Shown here: one piece after another, positions 1-9,421 of the stretch
Numbering within the stretch: the first letter of the stretch is position 1
Layout: every line of letters begins with the position of its first letter
Assembly (NCBI GenBank): GCA_021838635.1
Contig: JAKCDC010000008.1
Span: 1-64,000, forward strand
DNA from: Pseudomonadota bacterium
Lineage (GTDB): Bacteria > Pseudomonadota > Gammaproteobacteria > Steroidobacterales > Steroidobacteraceae
Length of the DNA stretch: 64,000 bases
Direction: 5' to 3'
Translations under genes and position numbers: made by a program
The notes under the pieces: generated by a model
Told to the model about the DNA's origin: nothing
What the model saw: only the letters and a program-made list of their open reading frames with translations
Database searches by the model: none

Positions 1-1120
1 GGTACTGCGGGTACTCGCTCGGCTTGCGGATCCCGGCGCGGAACGAGAGCAGATCGCCCAGGTACTGGTTCATCCCCTCGTACACCCACAGCAGATCGGT
101 GCGCTGCGGGATCTGGTAGTTGTCCGTCTTCAGATCCCAGGGCCGGCGGTACTTGCCGTTCCACGAGTGGGAGAACTCGTGCGTGAGCAGATCACCGGCC
201 GTCAGCTGCCACTTCGGGTTGGTCATGAAATCCGCCGGCGCCCGATCATCGCTCGACTGGTGATGCTCGATACCCTGGAAGCCGATCTTGTTCGACAGCG
301 CGAGCAGCGAATGGTAGTTGTACCAGTGCCGCGAGCCGTACAGCGCAAGCGCCTCCGGCGTCATGTTCTTGTACGCATCGATGAGCTTCTGCGGAACGTC
401 GAGGTCCTGCGGCGCATCGGCGAACATGTCGAGCCACTGGTGCGCATTGCCCTTGTGCCACAGCAGGATCTGCTTGTAGTAGCGACCCATGTCGAGCGGG
501 GAATCGACCACGTAGGTCAGCGGCTCCTCCTTGAAATTCACCCGCTGTCCCACCCGGCTTTGCGCAGTGAGCGCGGTGCCGTAGCCCCAGCCCTTCGGCA
601 GGATGATGCTCGCCTTGACGTAGTAGTGGTGGTAGTTGATGTTGTTCTGATAGAACAGCACCCGGTTCCAGTTGATCACCCCGACATTGGGGGTAGACAT
701 CACATCGGGCGAGTTCATCAGCACGGTGAACTGCACGTCGAGCGAGTGCACGCCTTCGGGCACCGTGACGTGGAAGGCATACATGTCGACCTTGTCGCGT
801 CGCCAGGTGATCGGCTTGCCGTTGGCGCTCACCTTGATCTGCGAGATGTCCGCCAGCGGACCGGTCGGTCCATGCTCGCCGGGAATCCACTCGGGGTAGA
901 CGAACGTGAACGGACCGGGTTCGACCGGAATGCTCATCGTCGAGGTCATGAAACCGCGCGCGGCCGTACTGGCGTTCAACACGAGCGTCTCGGGATTGGA
1001 CTGCGTGGCGAGCGGCACGGCATTGGCGTTCGGCTCGGGAATCAGGCCGGCGGCATTGGATGCCGCGCACACCCCGAGCGAGGCGATCGCCAGTATCGAG
1101 CAAATGGACTTGGACTTCAC
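1..1120 (-). CDS. M61 family glycyl-aminopeptidase-like protease, copy A (partial)
   Basis: This is the N-terminal part (about 373 codons) of a secreted zinc metallopeptidase; the gene runs off the left edge. It shows an N-terminal signal peptide ending near AASNAAG, then the M61 beta-rich N-domain. The gluzincin motif HEFSH lies near residues 314-318, with the third zinc ligand Glu in WVYEG about 30 residues later. It is nearly identical to the next gene upstream, lacks one codon relative to it, and differs mainly in the signal peptide and a patch near residues 135-152. The GTG start at 1120 was chosen over an in-frame ATG at 1132 because AGGGT precedes it at good spacing and copy B starts with the same GTG-AAG. 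M61 enzymes release N-terminal residues in the periplasm; the substrate here is unknown. The C-terminal PDZ domain seen in copy B lies beyond the window. Confidence 0.92.
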   Translation of the reverse strand, partial: MKSKSICSILAIASLGVCAASNAAGLIPEPNANAVPLATQSNPETLVLNASTAARGFMTSTMSIPVEPGPFTFVYPEWIPGEHGPTGPLADISQIKVSANGKPITWRRDKVDMYAFHVTVPEGVHSLDVQFTVLMNSPDVMSTPNVGVINWNRVLFYQNNINYHHYYVKASIILPKGWGYGTALTAQSRVGQRVNFKEEPLTYVVDSPLDMGRYYKQILLWHKGNAHQWLDMFADAPQDLDVPQKLIDAYKNMTPEALALYGSRHWYNYHSLLALSNKIGFQGIEHHQSSDDRAPADFMTNPKWQLTAGDLLTHEFSHSWNGKYRRPWDLKTDNYQIPQRTDLLWVYEGMNQYLGDLLSFRAGIRKPSEYPQY

Positions 1121-1338
1121 GGTGACCCTCATTTCATTGTTTGCGCACCGCCGATACCTGCCGGCGGAGGATTCTGGAAGCTTACTTCGGATGCCGTGGG
1201 CACGCCACCGGCGGAGCGCCACGGCCCTCAGTCAACAGAAAACATTAGGAATTCCCGGGAGGCGGGGCGCCGTAGGCCCGGGGGCTCATTCTGCGCATCT
1301 TGCGATCCGGGCACCGCAAGGCATTGCGATAAAAACAA

Positions 1339-1368
1339 CAGGGCCCGGACCTCTCGGTCCGGGCCCTG
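1339..1368 (-). terminator. Intrinsic terminator after M61 copy B
   Basis: A 13-bp perfect GC-rich stem (CAGGGCCCGGACC paired with its complement) with a TCTC loop lies 18 bases beyond the stop codon of M61 copy B. On the minus strand it is followed by a T-rich run (TTGTTTTTATC). This is the only hairpin noted in the window with a real U-tract, so copy A is probably transcribed from its own promoter or by readthrough. Confidence 0.85.
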
Positions 1369-1386
1369 CCGGTCACGGTGCGCCGC

Positions 1387-3303
1387 TCAGTGCTTGGCGT
1401 GCGGGGCCATGATCTTCGCCAGCAGATTCGGCGTGCCCGGGATACGCACCAGGTGCGGGTAGCGCGGACCGCCAAAGTAGCTCACCTTCACGGTGTGGAA
1501 CCAACCGTCCTTCGCCACGATGAAGCTCGTCGGCTGATGGTCGTGCTCGGCCTGGTCCATCTCGTACTTCAGCACCCCCGGGCTGTAGCGCTGCCCGTCC
1601 ACCGACTCAAGCTTCATCCCCGGCGCCATCCCAGCCTTCCAGGCCGGTGAACCTTCGCGCACATCGAGCAGCGCGCCGTTCTTGCCCACGTTAAACCCGT
1701 AGCTCAGCCACTGGTAGTTCATCCCGAACATCTGCTCACGCGCCGCGATGAACGGGTTCGGCTTCGCCGTGTACTCGAGCTTCCAGCCGGAGCGCTTCAG
1801 CTCCCCGGTCGGCGGCCGCTTGGCCACCTCGTACACATGGCGCTGGAAGAACGCATGCCAGTTGTACGGCACCACTTCGTTCAGCAGCTTCTCGATGTCC
1901 GCCCGGGTGTAGGTCTTGGTGATCGGGCCGGTGAACTTAGGCAGCGAGTACAGGTGCAGGAACGTATCGAGGGACTTCTTGTCGTGCGTCTTGGTGCGGA
2001 TGATCGTATCGACATCGAGCCACAGCAGCTCGCCCTCGGTGTAGAAATCCCCCGCCGTGCGCCGGATCGAGGGGTACTGGCCGCTCGCCTCGTACAGGAA
2101 CGGGGCCGCAGTCGTCAGGTCGATCAGCGGCTCGGTCTTGCGCCCCGGCTCGTTCGCCATCTGCGCGTAGATCATCGCCAGGTACTGCGGGTACTCGCTC
2201 GGCTTGCGGATCCCGGCGCGGAACGAGAGCAGATCGCCCAGGTACTGGTTCATCCCCTCGTACACCCACAGCAGATCGGTGCGCTGCGGGATCTGGTAGT
2301 TGTCCGTGGTCAGATCCCACGGCCGGCGGTACTTGCCGTTCCACGAGTGGGAGAACTCGTGCGTGACCAGATCACCTTCGATCAGCTGCGCCTTCGGGTT
2401 GGTCATGAAATCCGCCGACGCCCGGTTGTCGCTCGACTGGTGATGCTCGACGCCCTCGAACGTGATGTGATTCGAGAGCGCGAGCAGCGCGTGGTAGTTG
2501 TACCAGTGCCGCGAGCCGTACAGCGCAAGCGCCTCCGGCGCCACCCGCTTGTACGCGTTGAGGAGGTGTGCAGGAACGTCGAGGTCCTGCGGCGCATCGG
2601 CGAACATGTCGAGCCACATGTGGGCGTTGCCCTTGTGCCACAGCAACACCTTCTTGTAGTACCGGCCGATATCAAGCGGCGAGTCGCCGAGATACGCGAG
2701 CGGCTCCTCCTTGAAATTCACCCGCTCACCGACGCGGCTCTCGGTGGTGAGCGCGGTGCTGTAACCCCACCCCTTCGGCAGGATGACGCTCGCCTTGACG
2801 TAATAGTGGTGGTAGTTGATGTTGTTCTGATAGAACAGCACGCGCGTCCAGGTCAGCACGGCGACGTTGGGCGAAGCACGCAGACTGCCGGCACTGTTCA
2901 GCAGCACCGTGAACTGCACGTCGAGCGTGTGCACGCCTTCGGGCACCGTGACGTGGAAGGCATACATGTCGACCTTGTCGCGTCGCCAGGTGATCGGCTT
3001 GCCGTTGGCGCTCACCTTGATCTGCGAGACATCGACCAGAGGACCGTGCGGGGAGTGATAGCCGGGGATCCACTCGGGGTAGACGAAGGTGAATGGACCG
3101 GGCTTGACCGGGATCTGCATGGTGGAAGTTGCAAACCCGCGCCCGGCGGTGCTCGCATCCAACAGCAGCGTCTCGGGATGGGATTGCGTGGCATAGGGAA
3201 GCGCATTGGCGTTTGGCTCGGGAATGAGTCCTCGAGCGGACGCGGTTGCGCACAGTCCAAGCGCCGCTGCCGCCCACGCGGAGCGCATCAGGAATTGCTT
3301 CAC
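1387..3303 (-). CDS. M61 family glycyl-aminopeptidase-like protease with PDZ domain, copy B
   Basis: This is a complete 638-residue secreted zinc peptidase. Residues 1 to about 24 form a signal peptide ending in ATASARG. The M61 N-terminal domain covers about 30-230. The catalytic gluzincin domain carries HEFSH at 315-319 and the third ligand Glu349 in LLWVYEGMNQY. A PDZ-like domain covers about 520-605 (GALLDVREGSPAWKAGM). The GTG start at 3303 is preceded by GGAGGGG at good spacing. The order of domains and the length are typical of the family. The gene lies between the Asp-box protein upstream and copy A downstream, and ends in a strong intrinsic terminator. A role in periplasmic peptide turnover is inferred from the family. 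Confidence 0.95.
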   Translation of the reverse strand: MKQFLMRSAWAAAALGLCATASARGLIPEPNANALPYATQSHPETLLLDASTAGRGFATSTMQIPVKPGPFTFVYPEWIPGYHSPHGPLVDVSQIKVSANGKPITWRRDKVDMYAFHVTVPEGVHTLDVQFTVLLNSAGSLRASPNVAVLTWTRVLFYQNNINYHHYYVKASVILPKGWGYSTALTTESRVGERVNFKEEPLAYLGDSPLDIGRYYKKVLLWHKGNAHMWLDMFADAPQDLDVPAHLLNAYKRVAPEALALYGSRHWYNYHALLALSNHITFEGVEHHQSSDNRASADFMTNPKAQLIEGDLVTHEFSHSWNGKYRRPWDLTTDNYQIPQRTDLLWVYEGMNQYLGDLLSFRAGIRKPSEYPQYLAMIYAQMANEPGRKTEPLIDLTTAAPFLYEASGQYPSIRRTAGDFYTEGELLWLDVDTIIRTKTHDKKSLDTFLHLYSLPKFTGPITKTYTRADIEKLLNEVVPYNWHAFFQRHVYEVAKRPPTGELKRSGWKLEYTAKPNPFIAAREQMFGMNYQWLSYGFNVGKNGALLDVREGSPAWKAGMAPGMKLESVDGQRYSPGVLKYEMDQAEHDHQPTSFIVAKDGWFHTVKVSYFGGPRYPHLVRIPGTPNLLAKIMAPHAKH

Positions 3304-3835
3304 GGAATACCCCTCCAGTCAGTTATGGTCGCGCCGGGATCTGCGATCCGCCGGCATCCAAAGCGGCCACTATGCCACCGCAGGGGCATGCGGGCCTGCG
3401 CAACCCGGCGGGTATTGCGATGAACGGTGCGCACGACGGGACGAAGCGCGGGGGCATGAACGCCTTCGAACACGTCCAGACGACCCGGCAGGCGCGCACC
3501 AGAGGATGCTCGGGTCAGCCGCGCGAGATCATGATCTGCTCCTGCGCGCGACACAGCGGCATGCGCCCATCCCACGCCCATCAGGATCTGACCCGTCCGC
3601 CGTCCATGCGCGACGGCCGTGCTCGCGCTCGGACTCCTCGGTGTCCTGTGGCGCACATCGCGGGTCGGGAACCGGCCGGTACTCGCGCGCCGCCGGCGAT
3701 CGGTGTGCATCGGGTCCGACGCACTCAGGCGTCACGCGGCGCGCTTGCGGCGCGGCACGAATCGCAGTGCGCACCACACAGCGGTGGCGCCCGAGGAGGG
3801 CGCCACCGCTGCATGAGGCACTCAGGCCACTGCGT
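3304..3835. other. Intergenic region, 532 bases, no gene recognised
   Basis: This lies between M61 copy B and the Asp-box protein gene, both on the minus strand. Frames that remain open here on either strand are arginine-rich, resemble no family and lack convincing ribosome sites. The only clear structure is the hairpin at 3779-3811. The part next to 3303 should carry the copy B promoter, but no convincing -35/-10 pair was found. Confidence 0.6.
3779..3811 (-). terminator. Terminator-like hairpin after the Asp-box protein gene
   Basis: A 14-bp perfect stem (CAGCGGTGGCGCCC and its complement) with a 5-base loop begins about 25 bases past the stop codon at 3836. No U-tract follows on the minus strand, so factor-dependent termination or mRNA 3'-end protection is equally possible. 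Confidence 0.55.
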
Positions 3836-6800
3836 TCACGGCGAGAGCGGCTTGCCGCCGAGCACCCCGGTGAGACCATACCCGGTCATGGTCTGATTGA
3901 AGGCCGCGACCGAGGTACCGAGGAACTGGTCGTACTGCGCCAGCGCGCTGCGGTATTCGACATCGTAGTGCGCCTTCTCGCGCAACGTCGCCGCATCGAC
4001 CGGTGCATCGGAACCCCAGAGCAGACCCGCCAGCGAGAGCAGCTTCTCGTGGATCCCATCCGGCACCCACAGCGTCGACTCCGAGGAGCCGGCGTTGCTG
4101 GTCAGGTGCATCAGCGCCGCGTGGCGGGCACGCTGGAGCGTCATGATGGCGGCATCGGCCTCACGCTGCGCCGGCAGACCCCGAACGGCCGCCTGGAGGC
4201 TCTTCAGCTGCGCGGCCAGTCCATCGAGCTGGTTCAGCGCCACGTCGACCTGAGAGATCTGATGCAGCACCGACTCGGTCACCTCATAGCGCTCGGTCAT
4301 GCCGGCGAGCGTGCCATGCGAGGCCGGATCGTTCACCACGGTGAATGTCTCAGATGCGCTCGTATTCCCGAACTTCACCGTCGCGGTATACGTCCCCGGC
4401 GGTAACAGCGCACCGTTGTGCGGCCCGCGGTTGAACTTCGGTGCCGATCGCCAGCGCACCGGACCCTGCGCGTGCAGATTCCAGTAAATGCGGTGCAGAC
4501 CGGCCTGCCCGGGCACCCACGGCACTTCGCCATGCGCGCCGCCCGGCGCGGCGGCCGCCGGCGTCATCGCCACGGCCTTGCCCTTGTGCAACCCCCGGTA
4601 GATGCGCACGACTTGGCCGCTGGCGTTGCGGATGATCAGCTCCCCGGGGTGATGCTCCACGTGGGCCAGGTAGTAGCTGAATGCCGCGCCGTAATGCGGA
4701 TTCTGACCGTAATAGGCGCTGTCGCCCATCCATTCGGTAGTCGAGAACGGCCAGTAACGGACCGCGTCCTCGGGTTTGAACAGCGTCAGGGCGGTGTGCG
4801 CCACATGCGCATTCCACTGCTCGAAGGGCGTCAGATCATCGAGGATCCAGGCGCCGCGGCCGTGGGTCGCCACCACCAGGGAATTGGTGCGCGCCTGCAA
4901 TGCCAGGTCGTACACCGCCGCATCCGGCAGACCGAGTCCGAACTTGTACCAGTGCCGACCCGCGTCCCACGACACGTACAGGCCGTTTTCCAGGCCGGCG
5001 TAATACAGGTTCGGATCGTGCAGATCTCGGCGCACGACGTGCGCATAGACGTCCGATGGAAGATTGCCGCTGATCGAGCGCCAATGCGCACCGTAATCAC
5101 GGGTGCTGTACAGGTACGGACGGAAATCGCCGCTGAAGTGCCGGTCGACGGCAATCAGCGCACTGCCGGGGTTCCTCGCCGAGACATCGATCGACTCGAC
5201 ACGGCCCCACGCCGGCAGGTGCGGAATATGGGCCGTCACGTTCTGCCAGTGCTTGCCTCCGTCGCGAGTCACCTGCACCAGCCCGTCGTCGGTACCGACC
5301 CAGATCACCTGCGGGTTGGACGGGGCCGGAACGATGGTGAGAATCGTGTCGTAGTACTCCGCCCCGGAATTATCCTGGATGACAGGCCCGCCGGAGGGCC
5401 CCTGCTTGGCGCGGTCGTTGCGCGTCAGGTCAGGACTGATCACCTGCCAGGTACGGCCACGATTGGCGCTGCGGAAGACCACATTGGCGCCCGCGTAGAG
5501 CACCTGCGGATTGTCCGGGGAAACCGCAAACGCCGCTTCCCAATCGAAGCGGTAGCGCGCCCCATCGGCGCCGCGGCCGTTGTCATCGCGCGGGAACGGC
5601 TGAATGTCGTGCAGCTGCTCGTCGGAGCGGTTGTAGATGAAATACGACCCGTTCTGCCCTTCGTTGTAGATCAGGTTCGGGTCGTCGGCGGCGACCATGC
5701 CGTAGATGCCGTCATCCCCGTTGAATCCGACCCAGGCCCGATCGGAGATGCCGAGCGGGTTCTTGCTCGCGCTCGGACCGCACCAGGAGTTGTTGTCCTG
5801 CAGGCCGCCGCAGACCTGATAGAAGAGTCCGCCGCCGGCGGCGATGTGGTAGTACTGCCCGAGCGCGATGTTGTGCACGAACGCCCAGTGCTTACCGTTG
5901 TCGAGCGAGAGCGCCACCCCGCCGTCGTTGCCCTCGATGATGCGCCCGCTGCCGCTCGGGTCGATCCAGATCGCGTGGTTATCGACGTGGATCTGGTGCG
6001 CGATGCCCCGCCAGGTGCGTCCGCCGTTCTCAGAGGCGAGCAGCCGCATCGAGAGCGCGAACAGGTGATTGGGATTCTTCGGGTCGACCGCGATGTGCGA
6101 GAAATAGAACGGCCGCGCATCAACCGACTGATCCTTGCTCACCAGTGTCCAATGCGCGCCCGCATCATCGGACCGCCACAGCACTCCCTGGTGGCTGCCA
6201 ATCACCGCGTACACGACGTTCGGATCGCTCGGCGCGACGGCAAGGCCGATGCGCCCGAGCGCGCCGCTCGGCAGGCCGTGCCCGCTCAGCCGCGTCCAGG
6301 TCTTGCCGCCGTCAAGCGATTTGTAGATCGCATCCTGCGGTCCGCCGGAGGAGTAATGCCAGGGCTCGCGCCGGAACCGGTACGTCGCGGCGTACACGAT
6401 GTTGGGATTGCGCGGATCCATCGCCATGTCGGAGATGCCCACTTGCGGACCGACGTACAGCACCCGCTGCCAGTGCTTGCCGCCGTCTGAGGTGCGGTAC
6501 ACGCCGCGCTCGGTACTGTTCTTCCACGGGTTGCCCATGGCCCCGACCAGCACCGTGCCGCTGTGGTGTGGGTTGACCAGGATGCTTGAGATCTGCAGCG
6601 TGGCGCTGAGGCCGACGTGACGCCAATGCGCACCGCTGTCGTGCGACACGTACACGCCATCGCCGTAGGAGATGTCGTTGCGGATGTTCGATTCACCGGT
6701 GCCGACCCAGATCACGGCCGGATTGCGCGGATCGACCGCGAGCGCCCCGATCGAGGCCACCGCCTGGTGCTGAAAGAGCGCCTTCCAGGTCATGCCACCG

Positions 6801-7063
6801 TCATCGGTGCGAAACACGCCGCCGTCGGCACCACCGACGTAGTAGACCTTGGGGTTGCCGGGCACGCCGGCCACGGCCGTCACACGCCCGCCGGCGAGCG
6901 CCGGACCGATCTGCCGGAAGTGCAAGCGCGCGCTGACGGGCATCGGCAGCAGCGTGCGCCCGTGGGCATTCTCCTGCTGCGGACCGGCCGGCGTGGCCCA
7001 CGCGAGCGGTGCGGCGAGCAGCGCACAGGCCGCCGCGACAGTGAACGATCTTGCCAATTGCAT
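3836..7063 (-). CDS. Secreted Asp-box (BNR/Vps10-like) beta-propeller protein
   Basis: A 1,075-residue protein with a signal peptide (cleavage near PLAWATPAG) and about eleven Asp-box motifs of the form S-x-D-x-G-x-x-W, for example RTDDGGMTW, TSDGGKHWQ, SLDGGKTWTRL, TRDGGKHWQ and SWDAGRHW. Such proteins fold as large seven- to ten-bladed propellers related to sortilin/Vps10 and xyloglucanase-type glycosyl hydrolases, and are often annotated as glycosyl hydrolase or exo-alpha-sialidase. No hydrolase active site can be assigned from the sequence alone. After the propellers comes a beta domain (about 800-890) and then a helical C-terminus. The start ATG at 7063 follows GAGGGAA; the frame stays open far upstream, but that stretch has no family features. 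It is the first gene of a likely exported-protein cluster with the two M61 peptidases. Confidence 0.85.
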   Translation of the reverse strand: MQLARSFTVAAACALLAAPLAWATPAGPQQENAHGRTLLPMPVSARLHFRQIGPALAGGRVTAVAGVPGNPKVYYVGGADGGVFRTDDGGMTWKALFQHQAVASIGALAVDPRNPAVIWVGTGESNIRNDISYGDGVYVSHDSGAHWRHVGLSATLQISSILVNPHHSGTVLVGAMGNPWKNSTERGVYRTSDGGKHWQRVLYVGPQVGISDMAMDPRNPNIVYAATYRFRREPWHYSSGGPQDAIYKSLDGGKTWTRLSGHGLPSGALGRIGLAVAPSDPNVVYAVIGSHQGVLWRSDDAGAHWTLVSKDQSVDARPFYFSHIAVDPKNPNHLFALSMRLLASENGGRTWRGIAHQIHVDNHAIWIDPSGSGRIIEGNDGGVALSLDNGKHWAFVHNIALGQYYHIAAGGGLFYQVCGGLQDNNSWCGPSASKNPLGISDRAWVGFNGDDGIYGMVAADDPNLIYNEGQNGSYFIYNRSDEQLHDIQPFPRDDNGRGADGARYRFDWEAAFAVSPDNPQVLYAGANVVFRSANRGRTWQVISPDLTRNDRAKQGPSGGPVIQDNSGAEYYDTILTIVPAPSNPQVIWVGTDDGLVQVTRDGGKHWQNVTAHIPHLPAWGRVESIDVSARNPGSALIAVDRHFSGDFRPYLYSTRDYGAHWRSISGNLPSDVYAHVVRRDLHDPNLYYAGLENGLYVSWDAGRHWYKFGLGLPDAAVYDLALQARTNSLVVATHGRGAWILDDLTPFEQWNAHVAHTALTLFKPEDAVRYWPFSTTEWMGDSAYYGQNPHYGAAFSYYLAHVEHHPGELIIRNASGQVVRIYRGLHKGKAVAMTPAAAAPGGAHGEVPWVPGQAGLHRIYWNLHAQGPVRWRSAPKFNRGPHNGALLPPGTYTATVKFGNTSASETFTVVNDPASHGTLAGMTERYEVTESVLHQISQVDVALNQLDGLAAQLKSLQAAVRGLPAQREADAAIMTLQRARHAALMHLTSNAGSSESTLWVPDGIHEKLLSLAGLLWGSDAPVDAATLREKAHYDVEYRSALAQYDQFLGTSVAAFNQTMTGYGLTGVLGGKPLSP

Positions 7064-7224
7064 CGGGATTCCCTCGCTTGCGCGCTCCCGGCAGCAGCCG
7101 GACCGCTCCGGCGCGCGGCACTGGTGGAAAGCCAGGCAATGTACCGAAGCGGTCCGAATGCCGCCAGCTGCGGCGGGCCACGCCGGACGCACCCCGGCGC
7201 CGGTCCGTCGCATCCTGGCACCGC

Positions 7225-8004
7225 TCAGCGCAGCGCCTGCGCCATCATGTAGAGCCCCGCGGCGGCCACCACGGCGCTGAACAGCAGCGTCAGGGCGCGC
7301 TTGCGCGCCCCGAGCACGCCGGCGAGCCTGACCCCGGCATATCCTCCAAGCATCCCCCCGGCCATGAGCAGACCGGCGATCGGCCAGGCGACCAGATGCG
7401 CACTCGCGTAACTCACCGCGGTGGTGCCGGCCACCGCACCGACCGAGATCAGCGAGGTGCCCACCGCACTCAGCAGCGGCAGACCGGCCAGGAAAGTCAG
7501 TGCCGGCACGGTGAGAAAGCCACCGCCGACGCCGACCAGCCCGGCGAGCGAACCGACGCCAAAGCCGGCTGCGGCGAGCGCCGCGAGCCGCGCGCCGCTC
7601 CGATCCGATGGTGCGCGGCTCGCCGCCGCACTGCGGCGCAGCGCACCGCGGACCATCAACGCGGCGATCAGCACCATCAGCGCCCCGAGCAGCGCGAGCA
7701 ACAGGTGGCTGTCGGTGGCGCGGCCAAGACGTGCGCCACTCGCCGCGCCAAGAACGCTGGCCAGAGCGTAGGTGCCCCCTTGACGCCAGCGCACGGTCCC
7801 GGCGCGCGCATGAATGCCCAGGCTCCACAGCGCGCTCGCCGTCGCGGCCACCGTCGATGTGCCGATCGCCAGGTGCGGAGGCAGATGCAGACCGTACACG
7901 AGCAGCGGCACGATCAGAATCGAACCGCCGACTCCGAGCAGCCCGAGCGACAAGCCGGCAAGCGTCCCGCCAAGCAACGTCACGAGCGCCATCGCGACAC
8001 TCAC
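7225..8004 (-). CDS. TauE/SafE (TSUP, DUF81) family membrane exporter
   Basis: A roughly 259-residue integral membrane protein with about eight hydrophobic segments and the two glycine-rich repeats typical of the TSUP family ([19 protein letters not shown] near the start, [19 protein letters not shown] in the middle). Characterised members move sulfite, sulfoacetate, taurine-derived sulfur anions or other organic anions across the inner membrane. The GTG start at 8004 follows GGGGTG; an ATG at 7992 is a possible alternative, and the open frame further upstream is unlikely to be translated. It lies on the same strand as the sulfide operon that starts near 16.6 kb but is separated from it by the kch gene. 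DUF81 exporters belong to the BigR sulfur-detoxification operons of other bacteria, so a sulfite-export role is attractive but inferred. Confidence 0.88.
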   Translation of the reverse strand: MSVAMALVTLLGGTLAGLSLGLLGVGGSILIVPLLVYGLHLPPHLAIGTSTVAATASALWSLGIHARAGTVRWRQGGTYALASVLGAASGARLGRATDSHLLLALLGALMVLIAALMVRGALRRSAAASRAPSDRSGARLAALAAAGFGVGSLAGLVGVGGGFLTVPALTFLAGLPLLSAVGTSLISVGAVAGTTAVSYASAHLVAWPIAGLLMAGGMLGGYAGVRLAGVLGARKRALTLLFSAVVAAAGLYMMAQALR

Positions 8005-8178
8005 TTCAACACCCCGCGCCCGGCGCGGCACGCCGTCCCTCTACAGCGGTTCCTGCTATAGTGTTGGCGAGTCATACACTGCGGTCGTCCGAGCGCACCA
8101 CTGGCGCACATCTCGTCCCATGAACGTGCCACCTGATGATTTCTGCCACGCGGTGCGGCCCCTCCGGAGGCGTGGCGC

Positions 8179-9408
8179 GTGAAGCGTGAGTGGTTCAGCG
8201 CCGAGCGCATCTGGCTGCGCAAGGAACAGCAGCGCCTGGAGCGCATGCTGCACATGCGCGCCTGGTTTCCGCAAGTGCCGCTCGCCCTTCTGGTCGGCGC
8301 CCAGGGCCTGCTGCACATCCTGCTCGGCTCCGGCTCACTGCGCCCGCTGCTGCATGCGATCGCCTCCCCGTCCATTAGCTCCCTCGCCGGGGGCGTCGGT
8401 ATCGTACGCATCGGCGCCGGCGCCGCCTCACACGTCGGCATCGGAATCCTGCTGATCCTGGTGGGCTTTGGCATGCTGTGGCGCTCGCGCCTCGCCTGGG
8501 TGCTGGCGTTCATGCTCACCCTGGCCGTGGTGGCGCTCGAGTTCTCCTCGCTCGCGCGCGCCTCGCGACCGATGGAGATCTTCAGCATCGTGCAGTTGCT
8601 GCTGTTGCTCTCTGCGCGTCAGGCCTTCACGCGCGCGAGCCTGGCCACCGCGACGCTGTTTGCGCTGACCGGTCTGCTGCTGACACTCGGCTACGGAACG
8701 CTCGGCGCACTGATTCTCGGCGACGGCTTCCAGCCGCACATCACCACGACGATCAACGCGGCGTACTTCGCCGTGGAGACGATGTCGACCGTCGGCTACG
8801 GCGACATCACCCCGGTGTCGAACGATGCGCGGATCTTCACGATCTCGCTGATCGTGCTCGGTCTGGGCGTGTTCGCCACCGCCTTGCCGGCGATCGCCGG
8901 TCCCTTGATCGACAAGCGGCTGATGAACCTGTTGCAGCCGCGAAGAAGAGGCAAGATGAAGCGCGTGTCCCATGTGATTGTGGTGGGCGACGGCCCGCTC
9001 GCCCAGGATACGGCCCGGGCGCTGCTCGCCCGCGGCCTGCTGGTCACCAGCATCGTCTCGCAGAAGCCGCCGGAGAGCGAACAGCATACCGAGGATGTGC
9101 TGGTCGGCGACGGCAGCGATACCGAACTGCTGCGCCAGGCGGACATCGCCAAGGCGCGCGCGGTCCTCGCCCTCAGCGAGGATGACTCCTACAACGCCTT
9201 CGTGGTGCTCGCGGCGAAGGACATGAACCCCGAGGTGCGTACCGTGGCCGCCGTCAGCGACACGCGCAACACCGGCCGCCTGGCCCGCACCCGGCCCGAT
9301 GTGCTGCTCACGCTGCCGCTGCTCGGCGGGGAGCTGCTCGCCATGGCGCTCAGCGGCGAGCAGATCCAGACCGATGCGCTGATCACCCAGCTGCTGAAAC
9401 TCGGCTAG
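8179..9408 (+). CDS. kch: Kch-type potassium channel with RCK domain
   Basis: A 409-residue channel. Hydrophobic segments cover about residues 32-180, the pore helix and selectivity filter TVGYGD are at 204-209, and a final pore-lining helix is near 215-237. A cytoplasmic TrkA-N/RCK nucleotide-binding domain begins near 247 (SHVIVVGDGPLAQDTA). Length and layout match E. coli Kch (about 417 residues), which forms tetrameric potassium channels gated through the RCK ring. The GTG start at 8179 is supported by GGAGG eight bases upstream. The gene is divergent from the TauE/SafE gene and converges on the TolC-like gene with 13 bases between stops. The 174-base divergent spacer has an extended -10-like TGCTATAGT near 8054-8062 but no good -35. 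Confidence 0.9.
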   Translation: MKREWFSAERIWLRKEQQRLERMLHMRAWFPQVPLALLVGAQGLLHILLGSGSLRPLLHAIASPSISSLAGGVGIVRIGAGAASHVGIGILLILVGFGMLWRSRLAWVLAFMLTLAVVALEFSSLARASRPMEIFSIVQLLLLLSARQAFTRASLATATLFALTGLLLTLGYGTLGALILGDGFQPHITTTINAAYFAVETMSTVGYGDITPVSNDARIFTISLIVLGLGVFATALPAIAGPLIDKRLMNLLQPRRRGKMKRVSHVIVVGDGPLAQDTARALLARGLLVTSIVSQKPPESEQHTEDVLVGDGSDTELLRQADIAKARAVLALSEDDSYNAFVVLAAKDMNPEVRTVAAVSDTRNTGRLARTRPDVLLTLPLLGGELLAMALSGEQIQTDALITQLLKLG

Positions 9409-9421
9409 CGCGCAGCGCACC

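Noticed and set aside
7064-7828. In-frame upstream extension of the Asp-box protein
   Set aside because: It overlaps the TauE/SafE gene in another frame; the real start has a signal peptide and GAGGGAA site at 7063.
8054-8062. TGCTATAGT as a kch promoter
   Set aside because: Good extended -10 but no -35 and a leader of about 110 bases; left as a remark under kch.
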